From: Lysinibacillus fusiformis
GTDB lineage: Bacteria > Bacillota > Bacilli > Bacillales_A > Planococcaceae
Length of the DNA: 64,000 nt
Assembly: GCA_030027265.1 (NCBI GenBank)
Contig: JASENG010000006.1
Location: forward strand, 1-64,000
Direction of reading: 5' to 3'
Shown: positions 1-8,845 of the stretch, one piece after another
Numbering within the stretch: the stretch's first letter is position 1
How the letters are laid out: each line of letters begins with the position of its first letter
Translations under genes and position numbers: made by a program
The notes under the pieces: generated by a model
Database searches by the model: none
Seen by the model: only the letters and a program-made list of their open reading frames with translations
What the model was told of the DNA's origin: nothing

Positions 1-23
1 ATCGACCCTTTTAAAGGGTCGAT
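1..23 (-). terminator. Probable terminator hairpin of the lipoprotein gene
   Basis: Perfect inverted repeat (ATCGACCCTTT / AAAGGGTCGAT) lying just downstream of the minus-strand lipoprotein gene. The U-tract would fall outside the window, so its intrinsic-terminator nature is inferred. Confidence 0.5.
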
Positions 24-51
24 TGCCTTGTAAAAACTTTCTTTGCATTAC

Positions 52-372
52 TTAGTCTGCTACTGTATTTGCATCGGTATTTTGACCTTCATCTTCAATG
101 CCTTGTCCGCCAACATCATTACTTACAGGTGGATGTTGCTCGGAATTTTCACCTGTAGTTCCTTCTGGTTCATTTTCAACTTCAGCATCCGGTGTTGCAT
201 CATCCGACTCTCTCAATGATTTTTCCTGAACTTCTTCCAAATCACCTTCAATTACCTCTGTGGTTTCATTGATATTATCGCTTGTATCTGTTTCTGATGC
301 ATTGTCTGTATTACAACCGACTAAAGAGAAAATAAGCATTGACAGGAATGGCAAGTACCATAATTTTTTCAC
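52..372 (-). CDS. Small acidic lipoprotein of unknown function
   Basis: About 106 residues. A short basic N-terminus and hydrophobic stretch end in a lipobox (LVGC, Cys near residue 20), so the protein should be lipid-anchored on the outer face of the membrane. The rest is low-complexity, rich in Glu, Asp, Thr and Asn, with no recognisable domain; it may be disordered. The GTG at 372 is preferred because GGAGG sits 6 nt ahead of it; a longer TTG start at 387 would overlap the ribosome-binding site. Function not recognised. Confidence 0.7.
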   Translation of the reverse strand: MKKLWYLPFLSMLIFSLVGCNTDNASETDTSDNINETTEVIEGDLEEVQEKSLRESDDATPDAEVENEPEGTTGENSEQHPPVSNDVGGQGIEDEGQNTDANTVAD

Positions 373-497
373 ACTAATAACCTCCAAAAATGATTTGGAA
401 TTATTATGTGAGCATTCTTCTTTATTATTCGTAAATTTATTATTTTTGGCAGTTTCATCTTAATATTTTTGTAATGAGTTTTTTGAATCGTAATTCC

Positions 498-641
498 CTA
501 ATGCACAATCTGATTGATAAAAGCTACTTCTTTTTCTGAAAAATCCATTAAAGCTCCCAAAACTGGATGTTGTGAATAAATGTAGCCAACTAATAATAAT
601 AGGAAAAATAAAATAAAGGCAATTAGATTCCGTTTCTTCAA
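498..641 (-). CDS. Small single-span membrane protein
   Basis: About 47 residues: KKR, then one strong hydrophobic helix (IAFILFFLLLLVGYIY) and a short polar tail. I place the start at the TTG at 641 because AGGAG lies 8 nt upstream; the longer frame from ATG 701 has no ribosome-binding site. Such short one-helix proteins are common in Bacillales; no family recognised and no operon partner evident. Confidence 0.5.
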   Translation of the reverse strand: MKKRNLIAFILFFLLLLVGYIYSQHPVLGALMDFSEKEVAFINQIVH

Positions 642-802
642 AACATCAGCTCCTCTAAATGGAATGGTATCTCCTAAAACAAACAGACTATTATTTTTCA
701 TAATACATATTTCTATAAAATTCGCTGAAATTCCTTTTGCATCTACATAAAATGTTGAAAATTTAACTTAACGATGGAAATTTCGTCATAATGTGGGTAT
801 GT

Positions 803-970
803 GTCAGATGAGTAAGTTGGTTATATGCTCAGGATTTATGCCATATGATCATAAATTTAGCTAACCGCTCATTAACTTGGTTATTCGCTCAAAAGACGCG
901 CTATGTGATCATTAACTTGGCTTTCCGCTCAAAAGACGCACTATCAGATCATAAATTTATTTATCCTTTC
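803..970. repeat. 40-bp imperfect tandem repeat patch
   Basis: Two adjacent 40-bp units (871-910 and 911-950) share the start ATTAACTTGG, the middle CGCTCAAAAGACGC and the end GATC. A diverged unit (about 811-850) and two part-units (851-870, 951-970) flank them. An 86-codon open frame crosses the patch but has no ribosome-binding site, so the repeat is treated as non-coding. Confidence 0.7.
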
Positions 971-1018
971 TTAATTTATTTCAGCTATACACGTGTACAC
1001 TCTTGTCTATTCTACAAA

Positions 1019-1053
1019 CAAAAAATCTCGCCAGTTGGGCTTAAACTGGCGAG
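1019..1053 (-). terminator. Intrinsic terminator of the amidase gene
   Basis: Ten-bp stem (CTCGCCAGTT / AACTGGCGAG) three bases past the stop codon, followed on the minus strand by a T-rich run. Confidence 0.85.
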
Positions 1054-1055
1054 CA

Positions 1056-1523
1056 TTAAAAGTTTACATATTCGTTTACTTGAGTGCGAACCTCATCCAG
1101 ACTGATTAACCGGCCTGGACAGCTTTTTTGGACTCCGTCAAGCTCGCGATGGCCCAGTACTTGATGGGGCTGCAAGTCATATAATTTCAACATATATCCA
1201 GTTAACCAAAGGAAGGATGTCCATTGTTTGTTGGTCGGCGTTTCGATATCAAAGTCGCCTGTCATACAAATGCCAATCGAAGATCGATTGTGGCCATACG
1301 CATGGGCTCCAACATGCTGCCCTCTTCCTTCAATGATCGTTCCATCTTTTTCAATGAAATAGTTATAGCCGATGCCGCTCCAGCCACGCTCTTTTTGATG
1401 GAATTCGTGACATTCTTCTGCTGTCATCTGTATTCTTGAAGTATGATGTACAATGATATTTTGTATCTTTTCTAATGGCTCAAATGGCTCCAAAAAGTGA
1501 AGGTTTTTTTGTATAATTTTCAT
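1056..1523 (-). CDS. N-acetylmuramoyl-L-alanine amidase (Amidase_2 / PGRP-like)
   Basis: 155 residues, essentially one zinc-amidase domain. It should cleave the bond between N-acetylmuramic acid and the stem-peptide L-alanine of peptidoglycan. The expected zinc ligands are visible: His in IIVHHTS (about residue 26), His in LGHRELDG and Cys in KSCPG near the C-terminus; the WSGIGYNYFI and HVGAHAYGHN blocks are typical of the T7-lysozyme/PGRP fold. There is no signal peptide and no wall-binding domain, so it resembles a phage-type or cytoplasmic lysin more than a classical autolysin. ATG at 1523 is preceded by AGGAG. It has its own terminator and looks monocistronic. Confidence 0.88.
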   Translation of the reverse strand: MKIIQKNLHFLEPFEPLEKIQNIIVHHTSRIQMTAEECHEFHQKERGWSGIGYNYFIEKDGTIIEGRGQHVGAHAYGHNRSSIGICMTGDFDIETPTNKQWTSFLWLTGYMLKLYDLQPHQVLGHRELDGVQKSCPGRLISLDEVRTQVNEYVNF

Positions 1524-1570
1524 ATTTCTCCTATTTCCACTGCTATTGAGATATTTGCTTCGTAACTATA

Positions 1571-2149
1571 TCATGTACTACTTGTATCCATTTTTATTCC
1601 ATTTAAAATTAAATCCATATATATGTTTACAAGTTCCTCTTCCGAAACTTCACCATCGGGATTATACCAATTATAAGAGCGGTTAACCATGCCCAGAATT
1701 CCAAAAATGACGATATCACTTCTTTTTTGATCCCGAAATTCTCCTTTTTCAATCCCTTCTTCAATTAGCTTTTGTAGATTGATGCGAAATTCCCTTCTGT
1801 AACTATTTACCAAAATCAGTTGTTCTTCATCTAAATGCCGTACTTCTCTTGTAAATACCCTCGCACTTTTCCCATGAACTTTAATATTCTGTATAATTAA
1901 ATAGATCAACTTTTTCATCTTCTCTTGACAGCTAATATATTCATCTTTCAGGATATCTACCTGTTCTTTCAAAAGTTCTTTAATGTAATTGAGATGGATA
2001 TCCATTAATAGCTCTTGCTTACTTTTAAAATAGTAATAAAAGGTGCCCTTAGTCACTCCAATAGTATCAACAATATCTTGTATGGAAGTTTTACTGAAGC
2101 CCTTTTTGTCAAAAAGGTCTATACTTTCTTTTATAATTCTTCCTCGCAT
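1571..2149 (-). CDS. TetR/AcrR-family transcriptional regulator
   Basis: 192 residues. The N-terminal helix-turn-helix is plain (SIQDIVDTIGVTKGTFYYYF, residues about 22-41), followed by KSKQELL and an all-helical ligand-binding domain ending in a GMVNRSYNWY segment seen in regulators of fatty-acid and acyl-CoA genes. It lies 38 bp downstream of the thiolase gene on the same strand, at the promoter-distal end of the catabolic cluster, so it probably represses that cluster in response to an acyl-CoA (inference). ATG 2149 has GAGGAG upstream. Candidate operator: the palindrome at 16685-16698. Confidence 0.88.
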   Translation of the reverse strand: MRGRIIKESIDLFDKKGFSKTSIQDIVDTIGVTKGTFYYYFKSKQELLMDIHLNYIKELLKEQVDILKDEYISCQEKMKKLIYLIIQNIKVHGKSARVFTREVRHLDEEQLILVNSYRREFRINLQKLIEEGIEKGEFRDQKRSDIVIFGILGMVNRSYNWYNPDGEVSEEELVNIYMDLILNGIKMDTSST

Positions 2150-2187
2150 AATATTGTTCTCCTCAATAAATAGATTTCATTACATTT

Positions 2188-3363
2188 TTAATTCGACTCC
2201 CTTTCTATTACTAAAGAGATGCCTTGACCTCCACCGATGCAAGCTGTAATGAGGGCAAATTGTCCAGCAGAGCGTTTTAATTCATAAACTGCTTTTGTTA
2301 TTAATATCGCTCCTGTTGCGCCTAATGGATGACCATGTGCAATTGCGCCGCCATTCACATTTAGTTTCTCTGGATCCATTCCTAATTCCCGGTCACAAGC
2401 AATTACTTGTGCAGCAAATGCCTCATTCAGCTCGATAATATCCATATCGGATAAAGACAGATTTAACTTTTCCAGTAATTTCTTCGTTGCAGGTACTGGG
2501 CCAATTCCCATAATGTTGGGGTCCACTCCTGCAACTGTCGAACCTTTGATTGTTGCGAGTGGCTGAATTCCCAACTCTTCTGCCTTTTCGCGCGACATAA
2601 TGACTAATGCCGATGCCGCGTCATTTAGTCCTGAGCTGCTTCCTGCTGTTACTGTACCATCCCTTTCAAAAGCAGGCGGCAGTTTTGCTAATGCGGCTAA
2701 CGTAGAATTAGGGCGTGGATGTTCGTCTTTATTAAAGAGAATTGGATCTCCTTTACGTACTGGAATACTGATCGGCACAATTTGCTCGTCAAAACGACCT
2801 TCTTCTATTGCTCTAGCTATTCTTTGCTGACTTCTCAATGAGTATTCATCCTGCTCCTTGCGTGTAATCTCATATTTCTTCGCTAGATTTTCAGCTGTAG
2901 TCCCCATTGCAGGGTTCCCGATTTCTTCAGGAGCGAGGAGAGTTTTACGATATTTTGGAGGGATTGAACTATACGCTTGCTCAGGTCGTTCATATTGATA
3001 GGGTGCACGACTCATGCTTTCAATACCACCCGCAACATAAATGTCACCAGCACCTGATTGGATTGCCTGAGCTGCTAATGCCGCAGCATTGATTCCTGAA
3101 CCACATTGTCTATCAACGGTCAATCCTGGTATATTGACAGATAAACCGCCTTGTAAAGCTGTTAATCTAGCAATATTGCCGCCGCCACTTAGCACATTTC
3201 CCAAAATCACATCATCTATTAATTCAGGGTCAAGATTCACTCTTTTAATAGCTTCTTTAATGACTTCCCCGCCATATAAATGTGCGGGTATACTCGCTAA
3301 TGCTCCACCTTGTTTACCGATTGCCGTTCGAACAGCCGAGACAATGACAGCATCTCTTTTCAT
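2188..3363 (-). CDS. Acetyl-CoA C-acyltransferase (thiolase)
   Basis: About 391 residues, full thiolase length. It cleaves 3-ketoacyl-CoA with CoA (or condenses acetyl-CoA). Conserved parts are present: nucleophilic Cys in TVDRQCGSG (about residue 88), GGIESMS, NEAFA, the His of NGGAIAHGHPLGATG and the second Cys in ITACIGGGQG. The ATG at 3363 is preferred (AAGGG upstream) over the ATG at 3387. It follows the two hydratase genes and the reductase on the same strand, completing a beta-oxidation-like set of reduction/hydration and thiolysis. A second thiolase is at 56.6 kb and a cysteine-less relative at 15.5 kb. Confidence 0.9.
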   Translation of the reverse strand: MKRDAVIVSAVRTAIGKQGGALASIPAHLYGGEVIKEAIKRVNLDPELIDDVILGNVLSGGGNIARLTALQGGLSVNIPGLTVDRQCGSGINAAALAAQAIQSGAGDIYVAGGIESMSRAPYQYERPEQAYSSIPPKYRKTLLAPEEIGNPAMGTTAENLAKKYEITRKEQDEYSLRSQQRIARAIEEGRFDEQIVPISIPVRKGDPILFNKDEHPRPNSTLAALAKLPPAFERDGTVTAGSSSGLNDAASALVIMSREKAEELGIQPLATIKGSTVAGVDPNIMGIGPVPATKKLLEKLNLSLSDMDIIELNEAFAAQVIACDRELGMDPEKLNVNGGAIAHGHPLGATGAILITKAVYELKRSAGQFALITACIGGGQGISLVIERESN

Positions 3364-3443
3364 AGGTCCATTCCCTTCTTCTATCATTTTTAGAAAAAAA
3401 GGTTTGCCTCACTGTTTTTTTACTCGAGACAAACCCATTCATA

Positions 3444-3842
3444 CTAATACAGTTCAAAAATCACTTTACCTTTAACCACATCTTTTTGATGTTGATTAAT
3501 CGCTTTCACATCAAATATAAGGGATTGTTCAATTTTATCGACCAATTCGGCTTTTAATGTCAGGACATCCTCCAGGAATACCATTCCAGAAAATCGAATA
3601 TTATAGTCCTTTATAAAACCTTCAGCATAATAAGGAGTAAAAAGTTTAGAAAGGTTCCCCATCGTCCACATCCCATGGGCAATAATCCCGGGTAAACCAG
3701 CTTTTTTTGCTTCGTCATCAATTGTATGAATCGGATTAAAATCGCCTGAGGAACCAGAATATTTGATCAGATCCATTCTGGATACAGGCTTCAGTGTAGC
3801 CTCGAGAGATTCACCTTTAACAATCTCATTTAAAGCTGTCAT
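3444..3842 (-). CDS. MaoC-type hydratase, catalytic hotdog subunit
   Basis: 132 residues, a single hotdog domain carrying the (R)-enoyl-CoA hydratase 2 motif: GDFNPIHTIDDEAKKAGLPG then IAHGM (Asp and His catalytic pair, residues about 32-60). It should hydrate an enoyl-CoA, or dehydrate the 3-hydroxyacyl-CoA. The start overlaps the stop of the upstream half-subunit by four bases (ATGA), the classic sign of a coupled heterodimer like HadA/HadB or ChsH1/ChsH2. Note the thiolase that follows. Confidence 0.85.
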   Translation of the reverse strand: MTALNEIVKGESLEATLKPVSRMDLIKYSGSSGDFNPIHTIDDEAKKAGLPGIIAHGMWTMGNLSKLFTPYYAEGFIKDYNIRFSGMVFLEDVLTLKAELVDKIEQSLIFDVKAINQHQKDVVKGKVIFELY

Positions 3843-4288
3843 ACGTTTAGGGACCTCCTTACTGTCTCAGTGATAATCGTAATTGATTCTTCTGTAAAGA
3901 TTATTTGCCCGTTTGAATCCTCACCATACCTTTTCATTTTTAAGAAACCCATTTTTCCTGTGCTGCCTTCTTTTTCATAGTAATCTTCTATTTTCGAATA
4001 ACAGAAAACTTCTTCTCCTACTATAAGAGGCCGCTCATAATGATAGATCTGTTCCCCATGGATTAATCCCTTTAACGGCAATTTCAACCCTTCGATTGAG
4101 CCCGATCTAAACACTCGTGGAAAGGTAGGCGGTGCAATATTTGCTCCATATCTCGATTGTTTTCCTGTTTCCTCATCAATATAAATTGGATGATTGTCTC
4201 CAATTGATTCTGCAAAGCGCCTAACAAGCTCTCTTTCAACGACATTTGCTACTTTTTTTGAAGTGTGGCCAATATATTCTTTATACAT
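3839..4288 (-). CDS. MaoC-like hydratase, N-terminal-type hotdog subunit
   Basis: 149 residues with the FAS1-like/MaoC N-terminal dehydratase fold: VERELVRRFAESIGDNHPIYID then YGANIAPPTF, and a second hotdog-type stretch (HYERPLIVGEEVFCYSKIEDYYEKEGSTGKM, quoted in parts here only as key motif). In this family the subunit mainly shapes the acyl-chain tunnel while the partner carries catalysis. It is translationally coupled to the catalytic subunit and lies 17 bp after the FabG-like gene. ATG 4288 has AAGGAG upstream. Confidence 0.82.
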   Translation of the reverse strand: MYKEYIGHTSKKVANVVERELVRRFAESIGDNHPIYIDEETGKQSRYGANIAPPTFPRVFRSGSIEGLKLPLKGLIHGEQIYHYERPLIVGEEVFCYSKIEDYYEKEGSTGKMGFLKMKRYGEDSNGQIIFTEESITIITETVRRSLNV

Positions 4289-4305
4289 TTGAATTCTCCT
4301 TTCGA

Positions 4306-5070
4306 TTAATTTGTTGGTCCGCCTGCCACATAAAGAACTTGACCGTTGACGAAAGAAGAGTTTTCATCTGCGAAAAAAGCAACGGCATTTGCAATATCAC
4401 GAGGTTTCCCTGTTCTGCCCACTGGAATTTTGCTTGCTCCAGCTTTTAAGAAGTCTTCAAAAGGTACACCAATTCTTTCAGCAGTTGCTTTCGTCATATC
4501 AGTTTCAATGAAACCAGGTGCAACGGCATTTGACGTTATTCCAAACTTCCCAAGCTCTCGGGCCAGCGTTTTTGTGAGACCTTGCAAACCTGCTTTTACC
4601 GTTGCATAATTTGCTTGACCAGGGTTCCCAAGAGCTGAAGTTGATGAAATATTGATAATTCTTCCGTACTTTTGTTGAACCATATATTTTTGAGCAGCTC
4701 TTGTTGTATTAAAGGCTCCTTTTAAGTGAACATCAATTACTTGATCCCAATCTTTATCTGTCATTTTAAATAGCAAATTATCCCTGATGATTCCCGCGTT
4801 ATTCACTAAAATATCAAGAGCGCCAAATTCCTTTACCACCTGTTCCATTGCTGCTTCTACCTCTTCTGTTTTGACTACATTGGCTTGAAGTGCAAGAATG
4901 TCGAAGCCCTTTTCCTTAAATTCCGTGTGTACTTCCTGCAAGGCTTCTTCATTAATATCGATAATTGCGATTTTGGCTCCTTCTTCTGCAAAAATTTCCG
5001 CTATACTTTTCCCTATCCCGCGACTGCCTCCAGTAACAAAAGCGACTCTATTTTCAAACTTCCGTGTCAA
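4306..5070 (-). CDS. FabG-type 3-oxoacyl reductase / 3-hydroxyacyl dehydrogenase (SDR)
   Basis: About 254 residues, classical short-chain dehydrogenase. Rossmann glycine motif TGGSRGIG near the N-terminus, NNAG in strand 4, catalytic Ser in NISSTSALG and the YxxxK pair in NYATVK, then NAVAPGFIETDM. It should interconvert 3-oxoacyl and 3-hydroxyacyl thioesters with NAD(P)H. The TTG at 5070 is preferred: AGGAGG lies 8 nt upstream, whereas the TTG at 5076 is only two bases from it. First gene of a four-gene unit with the two hydratase halves and the thiolase. Confidence 0.87.
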   Translation of the reverse strand: MTRKFENRVAFVTGGSRGIGKSIAEIFAEEGAKIAIIDINEEALQEVHTEFKEKGFDILALQANVVKTEEVEAAMEQVVKEFGALDILVNNAGIIRDNLLFKMTDKDWDQVIDVHLKGAFNTTRAAQKYMVQQKYGRIINISSTSALGNPGQANYATVKAGLQGLTKTLARELGKFGITSNAVAPGFIETDMTKATAERIGVPFEDFLKAGASKIPVGRTGKPRDIANAVAFFADENSSFVNGQVLYVAGGPTN

Positions 5071-5188
5071 ATTCAATTCCTCCTAATTTTCATACTAAAA
5101 TTAAGTCTTAACAGTTTATTAGTAGTTTTATAGAAATATTCAATCTATGAAACAATTTCTTATAGGTAGATACTCTTACTAGTTTTTA

Positions 5189-6154
5189 CTATTCATTTAC
5201 TAGGCGATAGTGATCCACACCGTTTATTTTTTCGCCAACCACTAAGTTTTGCTCCTTCAACAAATCAAGAACGCTCAAGATTTCAAATACAAATGTAATA
5301 ACGGCTTTCTCATACCTGCCTCTATACATGTCTTGAATGATTTCAAATCCAGTTACCGCACCTTCTGCTTTTTTCATCGTATTAATCACACGTCCTGTAC
5401 GCTTTTCAATATTATTTATATGGGCATCGATTGCCTCATTTAAATTGTCGATTATTGGGCCATGACCTGAATAAGTCAGTTTCGCGGAAAGCTTTCTGCA
5501 TTTTTCCAAACTATCAAGATATTGAAGCAACGGTTTTGCACGCTCGCTGCCTTGTTTAGGAGCATCTAGAAACATGCCTGCATGAACCCCTTTTATAATG
5601 TGATCACCACAAATAAATTGTTGTTTATCCGCACTATAGAGCGAGATATGATCCTGGGAATGGCCGAGTGTTTCAATGACTTGAAAGGAAGGGAGACCTG
5701 GCACAAAATCTCCCTCCTTTAGTACTGCATCAACCTTTGCAGTCTGGAAGTAATCCCGATGTCCTTTCCGGAAAGCCCAATGAGCAGCCATATCTTTCGT
5801 CAAACCGAATTCTAAAAACAACTTATAAAAAAATTCGGAGCTCCACTCTAAATAGCCTTCATCTTTTAAAGTAAATTCCGTATCCTTGTGAGCCAATATC
5901 TTAATTGATGGATTTTTTTCCAATATCCAATCCACTAAGCCTGTGTGATCATTATGATGATGGGTTAGTACAATCTGCTCTAGATCAGATAGATTTAGCC
6001 CTAATCGATGAAGTCCATTATTCAGCTCATACCAGCCTTGCTTATTTTTCAATCCAGCGTCAATAAGCGTTAATTTATCTCCGTAAACAATATAGGAATT
6101 GACAGGGCCAATCGGAAAATTGGTTGTTAACTCCACTCTTTCAATTCTTTGCAA
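5189..6154 (-). CDS. Metallo-beta-lactamase-fold hydrolase
   Basis: About 321 residues. The binuclear metal motif HHHNDH (in LTHHHNDHTG, near residue 65) and later His/Asp ligands (ETLGHSQDH, FICGDHI, TYSGHGP) are present. A helical C-terminal extension of about 80 residues resembles the winged-helix tail of the MBL/glyoxalase II-like family. It may act as a thioesterase or lactonase for the cluster's acyl intermediates (inference). The TTG at 6154 has AGAAGG 10 nt upstream; the TTG at 6163 directly abuts it. Lies between the FabG unit and the ABC importer. Confidence 0.82.
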   Translation of the reverse strand: MQRIERVELTTNFPIGPVNSYIVYGDKLTLIDAGLKNKQGWYELNNGLHRLGLNLSDLEQIVLTHHHNDHTGLVDWILEKNPSIKILAHKDTEFTLKDEGYLEWSSEFFYKLFLEFGLTKDMAAHWAFRKGHRDYFQTAKVDAVLKEGDFVPGLPSFQVIETLGHSQDHISLYSADKQQFICGDHIIKGVHAGMFLDAPKQGSERAKPLLQYLDSLEKCRKLSAKLTYSGHGPIIDNLNEAIDAHINNIEKRTGRVINTMKKAEGAVTGFEIIQDMYRGRYEKAVITFVFEILSVLDLLKEQNLVVGEKINGVDHYRLVNE

Positions 6155-6247
6155 AGTACTCAATCCTTCTTTTATAAGAATGTGTTCTCACATACCTTTC
6201 ATGAAACGATTAAATTTATGAAGCTTGAATACATGTCATTGTCCAGC

Positions 6248-7870
6248 TTATTTATCCAGCCAGACATTCTTTAAATAACCATAGCCATAAGAAGCATGTG
6301 GGTAGACATCTCTTGTATAAGGCTGTCTTGGCGTTTTTGTATAATAAGTAGTTAAAGGGACAGGGTTCACCAGGTTCTCCAGCACATAGCGTTGAATTTC
6401 ATGTACATACTGTTTTCTTTCTTCTACATCAAGTATCATTCGTTGTTCATCTAGCATTTTGTCTAATTCCGGGTCGCTGATGTTATACCAATTTCGTGAG
6501 CCATCCGTATGCAGCTGTGTACGCAGCCACTCATCTGGTTCTTGGAAATACGTTTGATAGCCAATGCCCATATCATAATCTACGTTTGGCCACCTTTCAG
6601 AGAAATAAGTTGCATACTCTACTATTTCAATTTCAACATTAATACCGATATTTCTTAAATCCTCCGCAACCCATTGAGCAACACGAACTAATTGTTCGCC
6701 ATAACCATTCGTCACGATCATCGTCGTGTCAAAACCGTTTGGATAGCCAGCCTCTGCTAATAGCTTTTTCGCTTCTTCAGGGTCGAATGGCTGTAATGTT
6801 TCTCGTTCCTCTAAAGGCAGTGCCCAATCCCCCAGTGAAGGATTGACTGGTCCACTCGTTTCTCCGCCTCCATAGATAGCCTCTACCATCGATTTTCGAT
6901 CAACTGCCATGCTAATAGCTTTTCGAACGCGTAAATCCGTAAATGGTTCTCTTTCCATATTCATATATAATTGTTCCTGAGTAGGAAATAACGCATCAAA
7001 AACGGCAATATCAGGGTTTGTTTTTTGAAGCTGAGCAAGTTCCTCCGGTGATAAGGAGCCGATTGCTTCTGCTTGCCCCGTTCTAAATGCAGCAATTCGA
7101 GAACCTTGTTCCGGCACGACTTTATAAATCACTTCATCTAGATATGGCTTACCTTCTTCAAAGTAATTTGGATTTTTTTTGTAGGTTGCCTGTACATTAT
7201 CTTCCCATTTTTCCAATACAAATGGTCCAGTTCCAATTGCATCTGTTGCTAAATCAACTTGCCCGTCTACTGCTTCCTTCGGCAAAATCCACATAAAATG
7301 ATTCGCCATAAAGTTTAAAAATGGTGCAAATGGTTGTTTTAATGTAAAGACGACTGTCTGAGGATCTTTTGCTTCGATATTATCAACTTCCGATAGAAGG
7401 GCAGCCTGATGGCCAGGCAGATTAATGATTCTTTCCATTGTTGCCACAACATCTTCTGCTGTTACCTGTCTGCCGTTTACCGGTTCTTTATCATGCCAGT
7501 ACGCTTCCCGAAGATGGAATGTATATACTTTTCCGTCTTCGGATATTTCCCAACTCTCTGCTAGATCCGGCACAACATTATAATCTGTAAACTCAACATC
7601 GGGACCAGTTTCATAGGTAACTAGTTTGTTATATACTAGACCTGCCATCATATGTGTGTAAATGGATGACTGCCGATGTGGGTCAAGCATATCTGGGTCT
7701 GCAGCAGAAAGAATAGTATAGGTTCCTCCGCTTTTCGGTTCCGAGGATGCTACTTCGCTGCTTTCAGTACCCGGCTCATTCGATGAAGTATCAGAGGAGC
7801 ATGCACTTATTGCCGCTATTAGTAACCCTAAAATCAATAGCCTTACTATTGAAGTCAACTTTTTATCCAT
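6248..7870 (-). CDS. ABC transporter substrate-binding lipoprotein (peptide/opine family)
   Basis: About 540 residues, SBP_bac_5 type. Signal peptide ends in a lipobox (AISACSS), so it is tethered outside the membrane. Family features: SGGTYTILSAADPDMLDPH, YTFHLREAYWHDKEPV (start of the ligand-binding domain), and FTDLRVRKAISMAVDR. ATG 7870 is chosen because AGGAGG sits 8 nt ahead; the ATG at 7876 is only two bases away. It is the last gene of the importer operon. The family binds peptides, but also nickel, opines and other acids, and its neighbours here suggest an organic acid. Confidence 0.9.
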   Translation of the reverse strand: MDKKLTSIVRLLILGLLIAAISACSSDTSSNEPGTESSEVASSEPKSGGTYTILSAADPDMLDPHRQSSIYTHMMAGLVYNKLVTYETGPDVEFTDYNVVPDLAESWEISEDGKVYTFHLREAYWHDKEPVNGRQVTAEDVVATMERIINLPGHQAALLSEVDNIEAKDPQTVVFTLKQPFAPFLNFMANHFMWILPKEAVDGQVDLATDAIGTGPFVLEKWEDNVQATYKKNPNYFEEGKPYLDEVIYKVVPEQGSRIAAFRTGQAEAIGSLSPEELAQLQKTNPDIAVFDALFPTQEQLYMNMEREPFTDLRVRKAISMAVDRKSMVEAIYGGGETSGPVNPSLGDWALPLEERETLQPFDPEEAKKLLAEAGYPNGFDTTMIVTNGYGEQLVRVAQWVAEDLRNIGINVEIEIVEYATYFSERWPNVDYDMGIGYQTYFQEPDEWLRTQLHTDGSRNWYNISDPELDKMLDEQRMILDVEERKQYVHEIQRYVLENLVNPVPLTTYYTKTPRQPYTRDVYPHASYGYGYLKNVWLDK

Positions 7871-7898
7871 ATCCATTTCCTCCTATGGAAATATTCTT

Positions 7899-8804
7899 TT
7901 AAGACATTTTAGGATCAAGGAAATCACGAAGAGCATCCCCAAATAAGTTAAATGCCAAAACCAATATACTTAATGCTAATCCCGGGAACAGGACGAGCCA
8001 CGGTGCACTTTCCATATACCTGCTCGCATCACTAAGCATTAATCCCCAGGATGGATTCGGTGGCGGTGTTCCAATTCCAAGAAAACTAAGTGATGCTTCA
8101 GCAATAATGGTTTGACCAAAGGCAAGGCTGGCCATGACGATAATGGGTGCCATCATATTGGGTAATCCATGCTTCATAATGATTCTGAACGAACTTGCCC
8201 CAACTGAACGGGATGCTTCCACATAATTCGATTCACGGATTCGCATCATTTCCCCCCGAACAATCCTTGCAAATCGAGGTATTTCGATAATAACCAGTGC
8301 AATGATTACATTTTGTATTGCAGGTCCTAGCAATGCTGCGATAAATAAAGCTAGAATTAAAGCTGGAATTGACATAATAGCATCCATGACCCTTTGAATA
8401 ATCATATCGACAGCCCCGCCAAAATAACCTGATACCATTCCAATCAATGTTCCTAATATGATAGAGATGACCACTGTTGCAATTCCAACAAGCAACGATA
8501 TTCGAGAACCAAAAACGAGTCTGCTAAATACATCTCGCCCTAAATCATCCGTACCCATTACATGCTGTGCGTTCGGAGCTGCCAAAAAAGCTGCACGATC
8601 TTGACTAATTGGATCATACGGAGCAATCATTGGAGCGATAATAGCAACCGCAACCACAATCAGGATAATTAACAGGGACACAAAACCAATTTTTTGAGTG
8701 ATGATAAAGCGTTTGCAGTCCTCTTTGAATTTTTTAAAATGCAAATTCTTACCCGCCTTTATCCTCTCTTTTGGCAATTCAGAGTCTAATTGAACTTGGG
8801 ACAT
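7899..8804 (-). CDS. ABC transporter permease, DppC/OppC type
   Basis: About 301 residues. An N-terminal transmembrane helix (FVSLLIILIVVAVAIIAP) is followed by the typical PYDP, NAQHVMGTDDLGRDVFSRL region and five further membrane spans; the cytoplasmic EAA loop is YVEASRSVGASSFRIIMKH. Start set at ATG 8804 with AAGGAAG upstream, not at the longer frame from 8831. Partner of the DppB-type permease immediately upstream in the same operon. Confidence 0.9.
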   Translation of the reverse strand: MSQVQLDSELPKERIKAGKNLHFKKFKEDCKRFIITQKIGFVSLLIILIVVAVAIIAPMIAPYDPISQDRAAFLAAPNAQHVMGTDDLGRDVFSRLVFGSRISLLVGIATVVISIILGTLIGMVSGYFGGAVDMIIQRVMDAIMSIPALILALFIAALLGPAIQNVIIALVIIEIPRFARIVRGEMMRIRESNYVEASRSVGASSFRIIMKHGLPNMMAPIIVMASLAFGQTIIAEASLSFLGIGTPPPNPSWGLMLSDASRYMESAPWLVLFPGLALSILVLAFNLFGDALRDFLDPKMS

Positions 8805-8845
8805 GCGAATCACTTCCTTTTCTTGAAACAAGAATAATGATAATT

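Noticed and set aside
845-1105. 86-codon open frame (+)
   Set aside because: Crosses the tandem repeat and overlaps the terminator and amidase 3' end; no ribosome-binding site.
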